From Comamonas sp. lk (GTDB lineage Bacteria > Pseudomonadota > Gammaproteobacteria > Burkholderiales > Burkholderiaceae_C), in contig CAMDKE010000112.1 in the NCBI GenBank assembly GCA_945901215.1, forward strand, positions 1 through 8,186: a DNA stretch of 8,186 bases. Reading direction: 5' to 3'. Position numbers and translations under genes: made by a program. Numbering within the stretch: the stretch's first letter is position 1; each line of letters begins with the position of its first letter. The notes beneath the pieces were generated by a model. The model ran no database searches. It was not told where the DNA came from and saw only the letters and a list, made by a program, of their open reading frames with translations. Positions 1-7,236 of the stretch are shown one piece after another.

Positions 1-567
1 GAAACCGGCGGGCACGCCCCAGGTTTGCGAGCCAAGCAGCGATGATCCGATCATGGAACCCGAGGCGCCAGGTGAACTTGAAAAACCGGTGGCAGGCTGC
101 TCCCAAGGCCGGGCTGACGCATCGTTGCCCACATTTTCCGGCCGGTAGGGTTGCGACGTGGGGGTGGACGTGGAGTCAGCCCCTTGAAAAGCATATGGAC
201 TGCCGCCACCGCTGCGCTTGCGCATAAAGTAGCGAACGGCCATGAAAACGCCCATCGCTAAGAGCGCGAACATCAAAATCTGCCCAAAGCCCTCGCCCAT
301 GCCCAAGGAATGCGCCAACCAAGCCAACCCCAAGCCCGCGGCCAAGCCGCCAAGCATGGCACCCCAGGGGCGCCGTGGAGCGGCGGGCGCAGCGGCATTA
401 GCCGGGCGGGCAGCGGCGTTACCCGCACTTTGTGCCGGCGCTGCTTCACGCTGCGTCACATTGCCCGATTGCTTACCCATAGATTTACCGCCGCCAATAC
501 GCGCGGCCTCGGCATTAACTCCGGCCACCAGTAGCACGGCTGCGAAAAACACACTTAGTAATTTCAT
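1..567 (-). CDS. Tim44-like domain membrane protein, N-terminal part (3' end outside window)
   Basis: The frame is open from the ATG at 567 to the window edge, giving 189 residues without a stop. A good ribosome binding site (GAGGAA at 578-573, 5 nt before the ATG) fixes the start. Residues 1-21 look like a signal peptide (MKLL, then a hydrophobic core ending VNAEA). An RIGGGKSMGKQ motif follows at 23-33, then an Ala/Pro-rich linker (about 41-66), two hydrophobic segments (about 69-90 and 94-115), a basic RYFMRKR stretch and a Ser/Thr/Pro/Gly-rich linker. This layout is typical of bacterial Tim44-like (Tim44/TimA) proteins in Betaproteobacteria, whose Tim44 fold lies in the C-terminal part, here not visible. 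The name therefore rests on the N-terminal layout and on the position just after ubiE. Mitochondrial Tim44 anchors a protein-import motor; the bacterial role is unclear. It is probably the last visible gene of the ubiE operon, 91 nt after ubiE. Confidence 0.8.
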   Translation of the reverse strand, partial: MKLLSVFFAAVLLVAGVNAEAARIGGGKSMGKQSGNVTQREAAPAQSAGNAAARPANAAAPAAPRRPWGAMLGGLAAGLGLAWLAHSLGMGEGFGQILMFALLAMGVFMAVRYFMRKRSGGGSPYAFQGADSTSTPTSQPYRPENVGNDASARPWEQPATGFSSSPGASGSMIGSSLLGSQTWGVPAGF

Positions 568-620
568 ACCTGTTCCTCAAAATAGTTTTGCGATGGACTG
601 TCGTACCACCGGCTCCATAT

Positions 621-636
621 GCGGGCGAAACCCCGC
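621..636 (-). other. Small GC-rich hairpin in the ubiE-Tim44 gap
   Basis: The 91-nt gap 568-658 holds a perfect 5-bp inverted repeat, GCGGG at 621-625 and CCCGC at 632-636, with a 6-nt loop. No T-run follows it in either direction, so it is not a convincing intrinsic terminator. It could slow decay or cause partial attenuation between ubiE and the downstream gene, or mean nothing in GC-rich DNA. Confidence 0.25.
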
Positions 637-658
637 GCTGCAAGGTTTGTTACACCAC

Positions 659-1390
659 TCAACACTTGATTCCAACATGCAAAGCCGCAATACCGCCGGT
701 GAGGTTGTGGAAGTCCACATGGCCAAAACCACCTTTGTGCATCATGGTTTTAAGTTCTTTCTGGCTCGGGTGCATGCGGATCGACTCGGCCAGGTAGCGG
801 TAACTGGCGTCGTCACCCGCTACCAACTTGCCCAAGGTCGGCAAAACTTTGAAGGAATACCAGTCATAAAGTTTCTCCAGAGGCGGCGCCACTTTGGAGA
901 ATTCGAGCACCAGTAATTTGCCTGCGGGCTTGAGCACGCGGCACATTTCGGCCAGTGCGGCGTCCTTGTGCGTCATATTGCGCAGACCAAATGCCACGCT
1001 GACCAGGTCAAAATAAGCATCGGGAAACGGTAGTTTTTCGGCATCGCACACCACGGTGGGCAGCAGCACGCCCAGGTCAATCAGCCTGTTGCGCCCGGTG
1101 CTGAGCATCGCTTCATTGATGTCGGTGTGCACCACCTGGCCGCTTTTACCCACTTTTTTGGAAAAGGCCAGAGCCAGGTCGCCAGTGCCGCCCGCAATGT
1201 CCAGGGCTTTTTGGCCTGTCCGCAGGTTGGCGACCATCAGGGTGTACGCCTTCCAAGCCCGATGCAGGCCGCCGGACATCAGATCGTTCATGAGGTCGTA
1301 TTTGGGGGCGACCGAGTCAAACACGCTGCGCACATGGCGCGCTTTTTCGGCTTCGTCGACCGACTGGAAACCAAAGTGGGTTTGGGTCAT
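659..1390 (-). CDS. ubiE: UbiE, ubiquinone/menaquinone C-methyltransferase
   Basis: This is a complete 243-residue protein, close to the usual UbiE length of about 250. It uses S-adenosylmethionine to methylate the quinone ring carbon: the 2-polyprenyl-6-methoxy-benzoquinol step of ubiquinone synthesis, and demethylmenaquinol where menaquinone is made. It acts in the cytoplasm or at the membrane. Visible marks are UbiE signature 1 (YDLMNDLMSGGLHRAW, residues 31-46), the SAM-binding glycine loop LDIAGGTGDLA (63-73), the acidic CDAEKLPF (115-122), FGLRN (134-138), signature 2 (RVLKPAGKLLVLEFS, 151-165, with Ala156 where Gly is usual) and the family C-terminus NLTGGIAALHVGIKC. The ATG at 1390 matches the family N-terminus, although its Shine-Dalgarno sequence is poor. 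It lies 32 nt after the DUF971 gene and 91 nt before the Tim44-like gene, so an operon is likely. Confidence 0.97.
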   Translation of the reverse strand: MTQTHFGFQSVDEAEKARHVRSVFDSVAPKYDLMNDLMSGGLHRAWKAYTLMVANLRTGQKALDIAGGTGDLALAFSKKVGKSGQVVHTDINEAMLSTGRNRLIDLGVLLPTVVCDAEKLPFPDAYFDLVSVAFGLRNMTHKDAALAEMCRVLKPAGKLLVLEFSKVAPPLEKLYDWYSFKVLPTLGKLVAGDDASYRYLAESIRMHPSQKELKTMMHKGGFGHVDFHNLTGGIAALHVGIKC

Positions 1391-1422
1391 GGCCTATGGT
1401 CGAAAGACATTGCGTTGAAACA

Positions 1423-1836
1423 TCAGTGGCTGGCGCAGCCCTGGGCCGGTGGCGCGGGCATGGGCGCGTCGCGCCCGCGCCCGGCGGCCAGCAGTTTTTG
1501 CTCGTATTCCTTCCACAAGGCGTCTTGCTGGGAGCCCAAAAAATACAGGTAATCCCAGGAAAAGATGCCGGTGTCATGGCCATCGGAGAAAGCCGGTTGC
1601 ACCGCGTAGTTGCCCACGGGCTCCAGCCCGGCGAGCTCGACCAGGCGTTTGCCCGTTTGCAAGACCTCTTGGCCGGGGCCATGTCCCTGCACCTCGGCCG
1701 AGGGCGAATACACGCGCATCAGCTCAAATGGAATACGAAAACTCGCGCCGTCAGAAAAGCTGATTTCAAGCATGCGCGACTGGCTGTGCACGGTGATATC
1801 TTGGGGGGTAGGTGAATTTTTTTTCAGTCCGGCCAT
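1423..1836 (-). CDS. DUF971 (gamma-butyrobetaine hydroxylase-like N-terminal domain) protein
   Basis: This complete 137-residue protein is essentially a single GBBH-like N-terminal (DUF971) domain. The hallmarks are a short beta-rich start (ITVHSQSRMLEISFSDG, 14-30), RVYSPSAEVQGHG (41-53), then VGNYAVQPAFSDGHD (74-88) and TGIFSWDYLYFLG (89-101). A helix (LWKEYEQKLLAAG) and a loose Pro/Ala-rich tail close it. No catalytic dioxygenase domain is attached, so it is not carnitine-pathway hydroxylase. The same domain is fused to Mrp/HCF101-type P-loop Fe-S carriers in other proteins, which suggests a role in Fe-S handling or protein contacts; that is inference. It sits 32 nt after the giant Fe-S oxidoreductase gene and 32 nt before ubiE. 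The start at 1836 lacks a strong Shine-Dalgarno sequence. Codons 4-7 contain a run of eight A bases. Confidence 0.92.
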   Translation of the reverse strand: MAGLKKNSPTPQDITVHSQSRMLEISFSDGASFRIPFELMRVYSPSAEVQGHGPGQEVLQTGKRLVELAGLEPVGNYAVQPAFSDGHDTGIFSWDYLYFLGSQQDALWKEYEQKLLAAGRGRDAPMPAPPAQGCASH

Positions 1837-1868
1837 GGTGAGCTTTTTAGTTTGGTTAACGGGCGAGC

Positions 1869-4800
1869 CTACACCAGCACGCGCTCAATGCCGCCGGCAT
1901 TGGCAATTTGCACATAGTGCGGCAGCCAATCCTTGCCCAAAATCTGGTTGGCCATCTCAACCACGATGTAGTCGGCCTCCAGCAAGCCGTTGTTCAGGTC
2001 GTTGCCATAGCGGCTTAGGCCTTGCAGGCAGCTCGGGCAGCTGGTCAGGATTTTGGTGACCGTAGGCGCGCCCGGTGCGGCACCGGTCAAAACCGCCAGA
2101 CCGGCCTCGCCCTTGCGCAGTTCTTCTTCCTTGCGGAAGCGGATTTGCGTGGCAATGTCGGGCCGGGTCACGCCCAGGGTGCCGGATTCGCCGCAGCAGC
2201 GATCGTTCTTGAGCACCGCATCGCCCACCAAGGCCTTGACGGTTTTCATCGGATCTTGCAGCTTCATGGGGCTGTGGCAGGGGTCGTGGTAGAGGTAGCC
2301 AGCACCGGCGCCGCCCTGGGGCACCAGGGTGATGCCCTTTTCCAAAAGGTATTCATGGATGTCGATGATGCGGCAGCCCGGGAAAATCTTGTCAAACTCG
2401 TAGCCCTGCAGCTGGTCGTAGCAGGTGCCGCAGCTCACCACCACGGTTTTGATGTCCAGGTAGTTCAGCGTGTTGGCCACGCGGTGGAACAGCACCCGGT
2501 TGTCGGTGATGATTTTGTCGGCCTTATCAAACTGGCCACTACCGCGCTGAGGGTAGCCGCAGCACAAATAGCCCGGCGGCAGCACGGTTTGCACCCCGGC
2601 GTGCCACAACATGGCCTGGGTTGCGAGGCCCACCTGGCTAAACAGGCGTTCGGAGCCGCAGCCGGGAAAGTAAAACACCGCCTCTGTCTCGGACGTGGTG
2701 GTTTGCGGGTTGCGGATGATGGGCACGTAGTCCGCATCTTCAATGTCCAGCAGCGCGCGAGCCGTTTTTTTGGGCAGGCCGCCGGGCATCTTCTTGTTGA
2801 TGAAGTGGATGATTTGTTCTTTGAGGGGCGGAGCACCCACCGAGGCCGGAGGCCTGGCGGTCTGCGCCTTGGCGAACACGCGCAGCACGTCATTGGCCAG
2901 GCGCTGGGCCTTGAAGCCCACACCCACCATAGCCGCGCGGGCAATTTTGATGGTCTCGGGGTTGGTGGCGTTCAAAAAGAACATGGCCGCCGCATTTCCG
3001 GGGCGAAAGCTCTTTTGGCCCATTTTGCGCAGCAGGTTGCGCATGTTCATGGTGACGTCGCCAAAGTCGATCTTTACCGGGCAGGGACTGGCGCACTTGT
3101 GGCACACGGTGCAGTGGTCGGCCACGTCTTCAAACTCCTGCCAGTGCTTGATGGACACGCCCCGGCGGGTTTGCTCCTCGTACAAAAAGGCCTCCACCAG
3201 CAGGGAGGTGGCGAGTATCTTGTCGCGCGGGCTATACAGTAAATTGGCGCGCGGCACGTGGGTGGCACATACCGGTTTGCACTTGCCGCAGCGCAGGCAG
3301 TCTTTGATGGAGTCGGCAATTGCACCTATGTCGCTTTGTTGCATGATGAGCGACTCGTGGCCCATCAGCCCGAATGAGGGCGTGTACGCGTTGGTCAAAT
3401 CGGCGTAGGTGTGGGATTGGGTTCCCGCACTGCGTTCGGCGGTTTGCACCGCCATCGATGGCTGGCGCAGCAGCTTGCCCTTGTTAAACCGTCCTTCGGG
3501 GTCAACGCGCGCCTTGTAATCGGTAAAAGGCTGCAACTCGGCGTCGCTCAAAAACTCCAGCTTGGTAATGCCAATGCCGTGCTCGCCCGAGATCACACCG
3601 TCTAGACTGCGGGCCAGCGCCATGATGCGTTTGACCGCACCGTGCGCGGCTTGCAGCATGTCGTAGTCGTCGCTGTTCACCGGAATATTGGTGTGCACAT
3701 TGCCATCACCAGCATGCATGTGCAGCGCCACCCAGACGCGTCCCTTGAGCACGCGTTTGTGAATGGCGGTGCACTCAGCAAGGATGGCGGCAAAGGCGCC
3801 GCCGGTAAATATGCCCTGCAGCGGCTCGCGTAACTGGGTTTTCCAGCTCGCGCGCAGGCTGTGGTCTTGCAACTGGGCAAACTGGGCGTCCACCTTGTCT
3901 AACCAGTCTTGCCACTGGGCGCGGACCTCGACCACCAAGGCCACAGCCTGGGCCACGCGCTCTTGAATCAGTTCGACAGAAGGGGTATCCATCGCGTCGT
4001 CCACCTTGCCCATGGGCAAGTTGCTCTGGGTCAAGAACGCCTGCAGCGCGTCGCACAGCGCCAATTTGTTGCGCAGGCTCAGCTCGATGTTGATGTGCTC
4101 GATGCCGTCGGTGTATTCGGCCATGCGCGGCAGCGGAATAACTACGTCCTCGTTAATCTTGAAAGCGTTGGTGTGTTTGCTAATCGCCGCCGTCTTTTTA
4201 CGGTCCAGCCAAAACTTCTTGCGCGCCTCGGGGCTGATGGCGATAAACCCTTCGCCATTGCGCGAATTGGCAATGCGCACCACCTCAGAAGTGGCGCGCG
4301 CCACAGCGTCGGCGTCGTCCCCGGCAATGTCGCCAAACAGTGCCATTTTTGGCAGGCCCCCGCGTTTGGATTTGGTGGCGTAGCCCACGGCTTTCAAATA
4401 GCGGTCGTCCAGATGTTCCAAGCCGGCCAACACCACGCCCGAGCGTTTTTGCTCGGCAAACATGAAGTCCTTGATCTCCACAATGCTGGGCACCGCGTCC
4501 CGCGCGTGGCCAAAAAACTCCAGCACCACGGTGCGGGTGTGCGCGGGCATGCGGTGCAACACCCAGCGCGCGCTGGTGATCAGGCCGTCGCAGCCTTCTT
4601 TCTGGATGCCGGGCAGGCCGCTGAGGAACTTGTCTGTCACGTCCTTGCCCAGGCCCTCCTTGCGAAAGGTCTTGCCGGGAATGTCCAGGCGCTCGGTGCG
4701 CAACTTGGTTTTGCCGTCGGCCTTGAAATACTGCAGCTCAAAGCTGGCTACATCGGCGTCGTGGATCTTGCCCATGTTGTGGTTGACGCGGGTCACTTCC

Positions 4801-5798
4801 AGCCACTCGGCCTGGGGTGTGACCATGCGCCAGCTCGCCAGGTTGTCCAGCGCCGTGCCCCAGAGCACGGCTTTTTTGCCCCCGGCGTTCATGGCGATAT
4901 TGCCGCCAATGCAGCTGGCTTCTGCCGAGGTGGGGTCGACCGCAAAGACAAAGCCGCCGCGCTCAGCGGCGTCGGCGACACGCTGGGTGACCACACCGGC
5001 CTCAGACCAGACCGTGGCGACATCTACGTCCAGCCCTGGCAGGCGCTTCATCTCGACTTCGGTCATGGATTCGAGCTTTTCGGTGTTGATCACCGCGCTC
5101 TTCCAAGTCAGCGGAATCGCACCGCCGGTGTAGCCAGTGCCGCCGCCGCGCGGAATGATGGTCAGGCCCAAATCGATGCAGCCTTTGACCAGACCGGCCA
5201 TTTCTGCTTCCGAGTCGGGCGTGAGCACCACAAAGGGGTATTCCACGCGCCAGTCGGTGGCGTCGGTCACGTGGCTTACGCGGGAGAGGCCGTCAAACTT
5301 GACGTTGTCCTTGGCAGTGAGCTTGCCCAGCAGCCTATGGGATTTTTTGCGCAGGGCGGCCACTTCTTCAAAAGCGGCATCGAAGGCCTGCACCGAATTG
5401 CGGGCTGCCACCAGCAGCTCCATCACCATAGCGTCGCGCTCACCGTCGGCGTCGGGCGTGCGGCGCTTTTCCACCTCGCCCAGGCGGTGTTGCAGCGCAT
5501 CGACCAATTGGCTCCGGCGCTTGGGGTTGTCCAGAAGGTCGTCTTGCAAATAAGGGTTGCGCTGCACCACCCAAATATCGCCCAGCACCTCGTACAGCAT
5601 GCGGGCGGAGCGACCGGTACGGCGCTCTTCCCGCAGGGCATTCAGCGTTTCCCAGGCCTTTTGCCCCAGCAGGCGGATCACGATCTCTCGGTCAGAAAAC
5701 GAGGTGTAGTTGTACGGAATCTCGCGAATGCGTTCGTTGCCCGGATGCGATGGTGCGAGCAAAGGCAGCAAGTGGGCGAGGGAAGTGGGGGCGTTCAT
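1869..5798 (-). CDS. Giant FAD-linked oxidase / Fe-S oxidoreductase with N-terminal DUF3683 region
   Basis: This 1309-residue protein fuses a GlcD/D-lactate dehydrogenase-type flavoenzyme to a GlcF/GlpC-type electron-transfer unit. In order: a DUF3683-type region (about 1-150, with REIPYNYTSFSDREIVIRLL at 25-44); the FAD-binding domain, with RGGGTGYTGG (217-226) and CIGGNIAMNAGG (296-307); the FAD-oxidase C-terminal domain, with active-site motifs HMHAGDGNVHTN (693-704) and GEHGIG (738-743); two 4Fe-4S motifs (Cys834/837/840/844 and Cys896/899/902/906); and two CCG domains (PGCG 1045-1048, CCG 1079-1081, SCGTC 1122-1126; HDPCH 1171-1175, CCG 1201-1203, SCPSC 1253-1257). It probably oxidises a D-2-hydroxyacid and passes electrons to quinone; the substrate cannot be read from sequence. 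E. coli YdiJ is a shorter relative in architecture. I chose the ATG at 5798 because the family begins MNAP...; the frame extends upstream to a GTG at 5990, but that part overlaps the divergent gene and looks non-coding. No clear Shine-Dalgarno sequence is seen. It appears to be the first gene of the ubiE operon. Confidence 0.93.
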   Translation of the reverse strand: MNAPTSLAHLLPLLAPSHPGNERIREIPYNYTSFSDREIVIRLLGQKAWETLNALREERRTGRSARMLYEVLGDIWVVQRNPYLQDDLLDNPKRRSQLVDALQHRLGEVEKRRTPDADGERDAMVMELLVAARNSVQAFDAAFEEVAALRKKSHRLLGKLTAKDNVKFDGLSRVSHVTDATDWRVEYPFVVLTPDSEAEMAGLVKGCIDLGLTIIPRGGGTGYTGGAIPLTWKSAVINTEKLESMTEVEMKRLPGLDVDVATVWSEAGVVTQRVADAAERGGFVFAVDPTSAEASCIGGNIAMNAGGKKAVLWGTALDNLASWRMVTPQAEWLEVTRVNHNMGKIHDADVASFELQYFKADGKTKLRTERLDIPGKTFRKEGLGKDVTDKFLSGLPGIQKEGCDGLITSARWVLHRMPAHTRTVVLEFFGHARDAVPSIVEIKDFMFAEQKRSGVVLAGLEHLDDRYLKAVGYATKSKRGGLPKMALFGDIAGDDADAVARATSEVVRIANSRNGEGFIAISPEARKKFWLDRKKTAAISKHTNAFKINEDVVIPLPRMAEYTDGIEHINIELSLRNKLALCDALQAFLTQSNLPMGKVDDAMDTPSVELIQERVAQAVALVVEVRAQWQDWLDKVDAQFAQLQDHSLRASWKTQLREPLQGIFTGGAFAAILAECTAIHKRVLKGRVWVALHMHAGDGNVHTNIPVNSDDYDMLQAAHGAVKRIMALARSLDGVISGEHGIGITKLEFLSDAELQPFTDYKARVDPEGRFNKGKLLRQPSMAVQTAERSAGTQSHTYADLTNAYTPSFGLMGHESLIMQQSDIGAIADSIKDCLRCGKCKPVCATHVPRANLLYSPRDKILATSLLVEAFLYEEQTRRGVSIKHWQEFEDVADHCTVCHKCASPCPVKIDFGDVTMNMRNLLRKMGQKSFRPGNAAAMFFLNATNPETIKIARAAMVGVGFKAQRLANDVLRVFAKAQTARPPASVGAPPLKEQIIHFINKKMPGGLPKKTARALLDIEDADYVPIIRNPQTTTSETEAVFYFPGCGSERLFSQVGLATQAMLWHAGVQTVLPPGYLCCGYPQRGSGQFDKADKIITDNRVLFHRVANTLNYLDIKTVVVSCGTCYDQLQGYEFDKIFPGCRIIDIHEYLLEKGITLVPQGGAGAGYLYHDPCHSPMKLQDPMKTVKALVGDAVLKNDRCCGESGTLGVTRPDIATQIRFRKEEELRKGEAGLAVLTGAAPGAPTVTKILTSCPSCLQGLSRYGNDLNNGLLEADYIVVEMANQILGKDWLPHYVQIANAGGIERVLV

Positions 5799-5914
5799 CG
5801 GGGAATTAGGTGGCGGCGCGTCCGTTGGGTGGGTGCCACAGAGGGCGGCCGGTGATGGTACCGCAGTGCAGCATTCACGAGTGTCGGGTGGGGCGAAGCC
5901 TGCCGCGTCAGCGG

Positions 5915-5927
5915 TTAAATTAGCTCC
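5915..5927 (+). promoter_or_regulatory. Possible -10 element of the phosphodiesterase gene (leaderless arrangement)
   Basis: TTAAAT at 5915-5920 resembles a -10 box and would place the transcription start at or just before the ATG at 5928. No purine-rich Shine-Dalgarno sequence lies in front of that ATG. On the other strand the same AT-rich island reads TAATTT (5922-5917), a weak -10 candidate for the divergent oxidoreductase gene with a leader of about 110 nt. I see no good -35 for either. The rest of the 129-bp spacer is GC-rich with no clear operator. Confidence 0.3.
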
Positions 5928-6725
5928 ATGATCACACACCCCGCCATCGCACGTCCCTCCCCTTGGCCCTACCCGCGCTGGATCGCCCACCGAGGCGCGG
6001 GCACCCTGGCGCCCGAGAACACCCTGGCTGCCTTTCGCCTAGGCGCGTCCCACGGCTACCGCATGTTTGAGTGCGACGTCAAACTCAGCAAAGACGACGT
6101 ACCCTTTTTGCTGCACGACGATACGCTGGAGCGCACCACGGACCTGTCTGCGCTGCCCCCCAGCGCCGACCTGGTGGCGGGCCACCACCCTTGGCAAGCG
6201 CTATCCCAGCTAGACGCCGGAAGCTGGCACAGCGCCGCTTATGCGGGCGAACCGTTGCCCACACTGGCGGCAATTGCCCGCTTTTGCCTGGCCAACGGCT
6301 ATTTCCTCAATATTGAGATCAAACCGACCGTGGGCACCGAGCGCCATACCGGCGACTTGGTGGCACAGCACGCGGCGCACCTTTGGCAAGCGGCGGCGGT
6401 GCCGCCCTTGTTGACGTCGTTTGACATTACAGCCCTGGAAGGCGCGTTGGCCGCACAGCCCGAACTGCCGCGCGGTCTGCTGATCCATGCGCTCGAAGGC
6501 CAAACCTGGGCCCAATGGCTGGGCCACGCCACCCGGCTGCAATGCCAAGCCATTGTTTGCAACCATGAGCTGTGGGGCTCAGAGCCCGTCGCCCTGGCCA
6601 AAGCGGCCGGTTTTCGCTTGTTGAGCTACACAGTGAATGACCCCAAAGAGGCTCAGCGCCTGATGGACTTGGGTACCGATGGACTGATTACGGACCGGGT
6701 GGACGACTTTCGGCCCCAAAGCTGA
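5928..6725 (+). CDS. ugpQ: Glycerophosphodiester phosphodiesterase
   Basis: This complete 265-residue cytoplasmic enzyme has no signal peptide. It hydrolyses glycerophosphodiesters from phospholipid turnover to sn-glycerol 3-phosphate and an alcohol. All GDPD marks are present: catalytic HRG (His21-Arg22) with APENT (28-32), metal ligands Glu48 and Asp50 in FECDVKLSKD (47-56), catalytic His63 in LLHDD, Glu130 and Lys132 in NIEIKP, TSFD (163-166), and the closing strand DGLITD (251-256). Length and lack of a leader fit the cytosolic UgpQ type rather than periplasmic GlpQ. The symbol is by family; no ugp transport genes are nearby. The start at 5928 gives the HRG motif its usual place near the N-terminus, but there is no Shine-Dalgarno sequence. 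It is divergent from the giant oxidoreductase gene, and its last 38 bp overlap the end of the convergent acetyltransferase gene. Confidence 0.95.
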   Translation: MITHPAIARPSPWPYPRWIAHRGAGTLAPENTLAAFRLGASHGYRMFECDVKLSKDDVPFLLHDDTLERTTDLSALPPSADLVAGHHPWQALSQLDAGSWHSAAYAGEPLPTLAAIARFCLANGYFLNIEIKPTVGTERHTGDLVAQHAAHLWQAAAVPPLLTSFDITALEGALAAQPELPRGLLIHALEGQTWAQWLGHATRLQCQAIVCNHELWGSEPVALAKAAGFRLLSYTVNDPKEAQRLMDLGTDGLITDRVDDFRPQS

Positions 6726-7236
6726 ACCGGCATACCGTAGTCCGCCCCGAACCGTTGGGGCGCCGCCGGGGGTCGTCGTAGGTGTCGATTGCCACAAAGC
6801 CCGCGCGGCGCATCATGCCCGCAGAGGCCAAGTTTTCTTCATGCCGGTCGATAAACACCGCCTGCGCGCCCATGGCTGATAGCGCCGCCAGCGCTTCGCG
6901 CAGCAGCCGCGTGCCTAAACCCTGGCCTACCCGGTCGCGCCGCACCACGGCTTCGCTCACATAGCCCTGGGGCGTACCGCGTGTTTGCGGGGGCAGGTAG
7001 CGGTCAAAGTCGGTGCTCAGGCCAAAAGTCACCGCGCCCAGAAGGTGTCCGGCTTGCAAGGCCAGCACGCCGTGGGCGCGACCCTGGGCGATGTCATCCA
7101 GGTGCTCCTGGATGGCGTCTTGGGGCAGGTAATTCCAAATGTTGGCGCCGTGGTCAAAGATCAACGCTTGCAACGCCGACAGATGCTCGGTGCCCGCTAC
7201 CATGATGGCTAGGCCTTCGGCCGCTGGACCTCTCAC
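6688..7236 (-). CDS. GNAT-family N-acetyltransferase
   Basis: From the GTG at 7236 this is a 182-residue protein of the GNAT fold, which transfers an acyl group from acyl-CoA to an amine; the substrate is unknown. The acetyl-CoA-binding motif A is YVSEAVVRRDRVGQGLGTRLL, split here as YVSEAVV (92-98) and RVGQGLGTRLL (102-112). Motif B is ENLASAGMMRRAGF (134-147). Val replaces the usual Gln/Arg that begins the QxxGxG loop. The start is uncertain: TTG 7257 (189 residues), GTG 7236, whose GTGA overlaps the stop of the upstream gene with an AGG 7 nt before it, or ATG 7203 (171 residues, GAAGG 10 nt upstream). I chose GTG because it keeps the first beta strand (GLAIMVAG) and suits translational coupling. 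The C-terminal tail is Arg/Gly/Pro-rich. It is probably co-transcribed with the small membrane protein gene, and its end overlaps the convergent phosphodiesterase gene by 38 bp. Confidence 0.88.
   Translation of the reverse strand: MRGPAAEGLAIMVAGTEHLSALQALIFDHGANIWNYLPQDAIQEHLDDIAQGRAHGVLALQAGHLLGAVTFGLSTDFDRYLPPQTRGTPQGYVSEAVVRRDRVGQGLGTRLLREALAALSAMGAQAVFIDRHEENLASAGMMRRAGFVAIDTYDDPRRRPNGSGRTTVCRFSFGAESRPPGP
6743..6762 (+). other. Hairpin just after the phosphodiesterase stop
   Basis: CGCCCC (6743-6748) and GGGGCG (6757-6762) form a 6-bp GC stem with an 8-nt loop, 17 nt beyond the stop codon of the plus-strand gene. No T-tract follows, so it is at best a weak terminator or pause site. It lies within the C-terminal codons of the opposite acetyltransferase gene, so coding constraint may explain it. 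Confidence 0.25.

Noticed and set aside
242..916. 224-codon plus-strand open frame spanning the Tim44-like gene, the gap and the ubiE end
   Set aside because: It crosses two well-supported minus-strand genes, and its translation is Ala/Pro-rich without domain features.
2022..3242. 406-codon plus-strand open frame
   Set aside because: This is the same kind of antisense shadow over the Fe-S part of the oxidoreductase. It shows no recognisable motif, and the Cys motifs belong to the other strand.
3909..5855. 648-codon open frame on the plus strand, antisense to the oxidoreductase gene
   Set aside because: Its translation is rich in His, Ala, Gly and Val without any domain, as expected from the reverse complement of a high-GC gene. 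The minus-strand frame carries all the conserved motifs.
5799..5990. Upstream extension of the giant oxidoreductase to a GTG at 5990
   Set aside because: It overlaps the start of the divergent phosphodiesterase gene, has low-complexity Pro/Ala/Cys content, and the family N-terminus MNAP begins at 5798.
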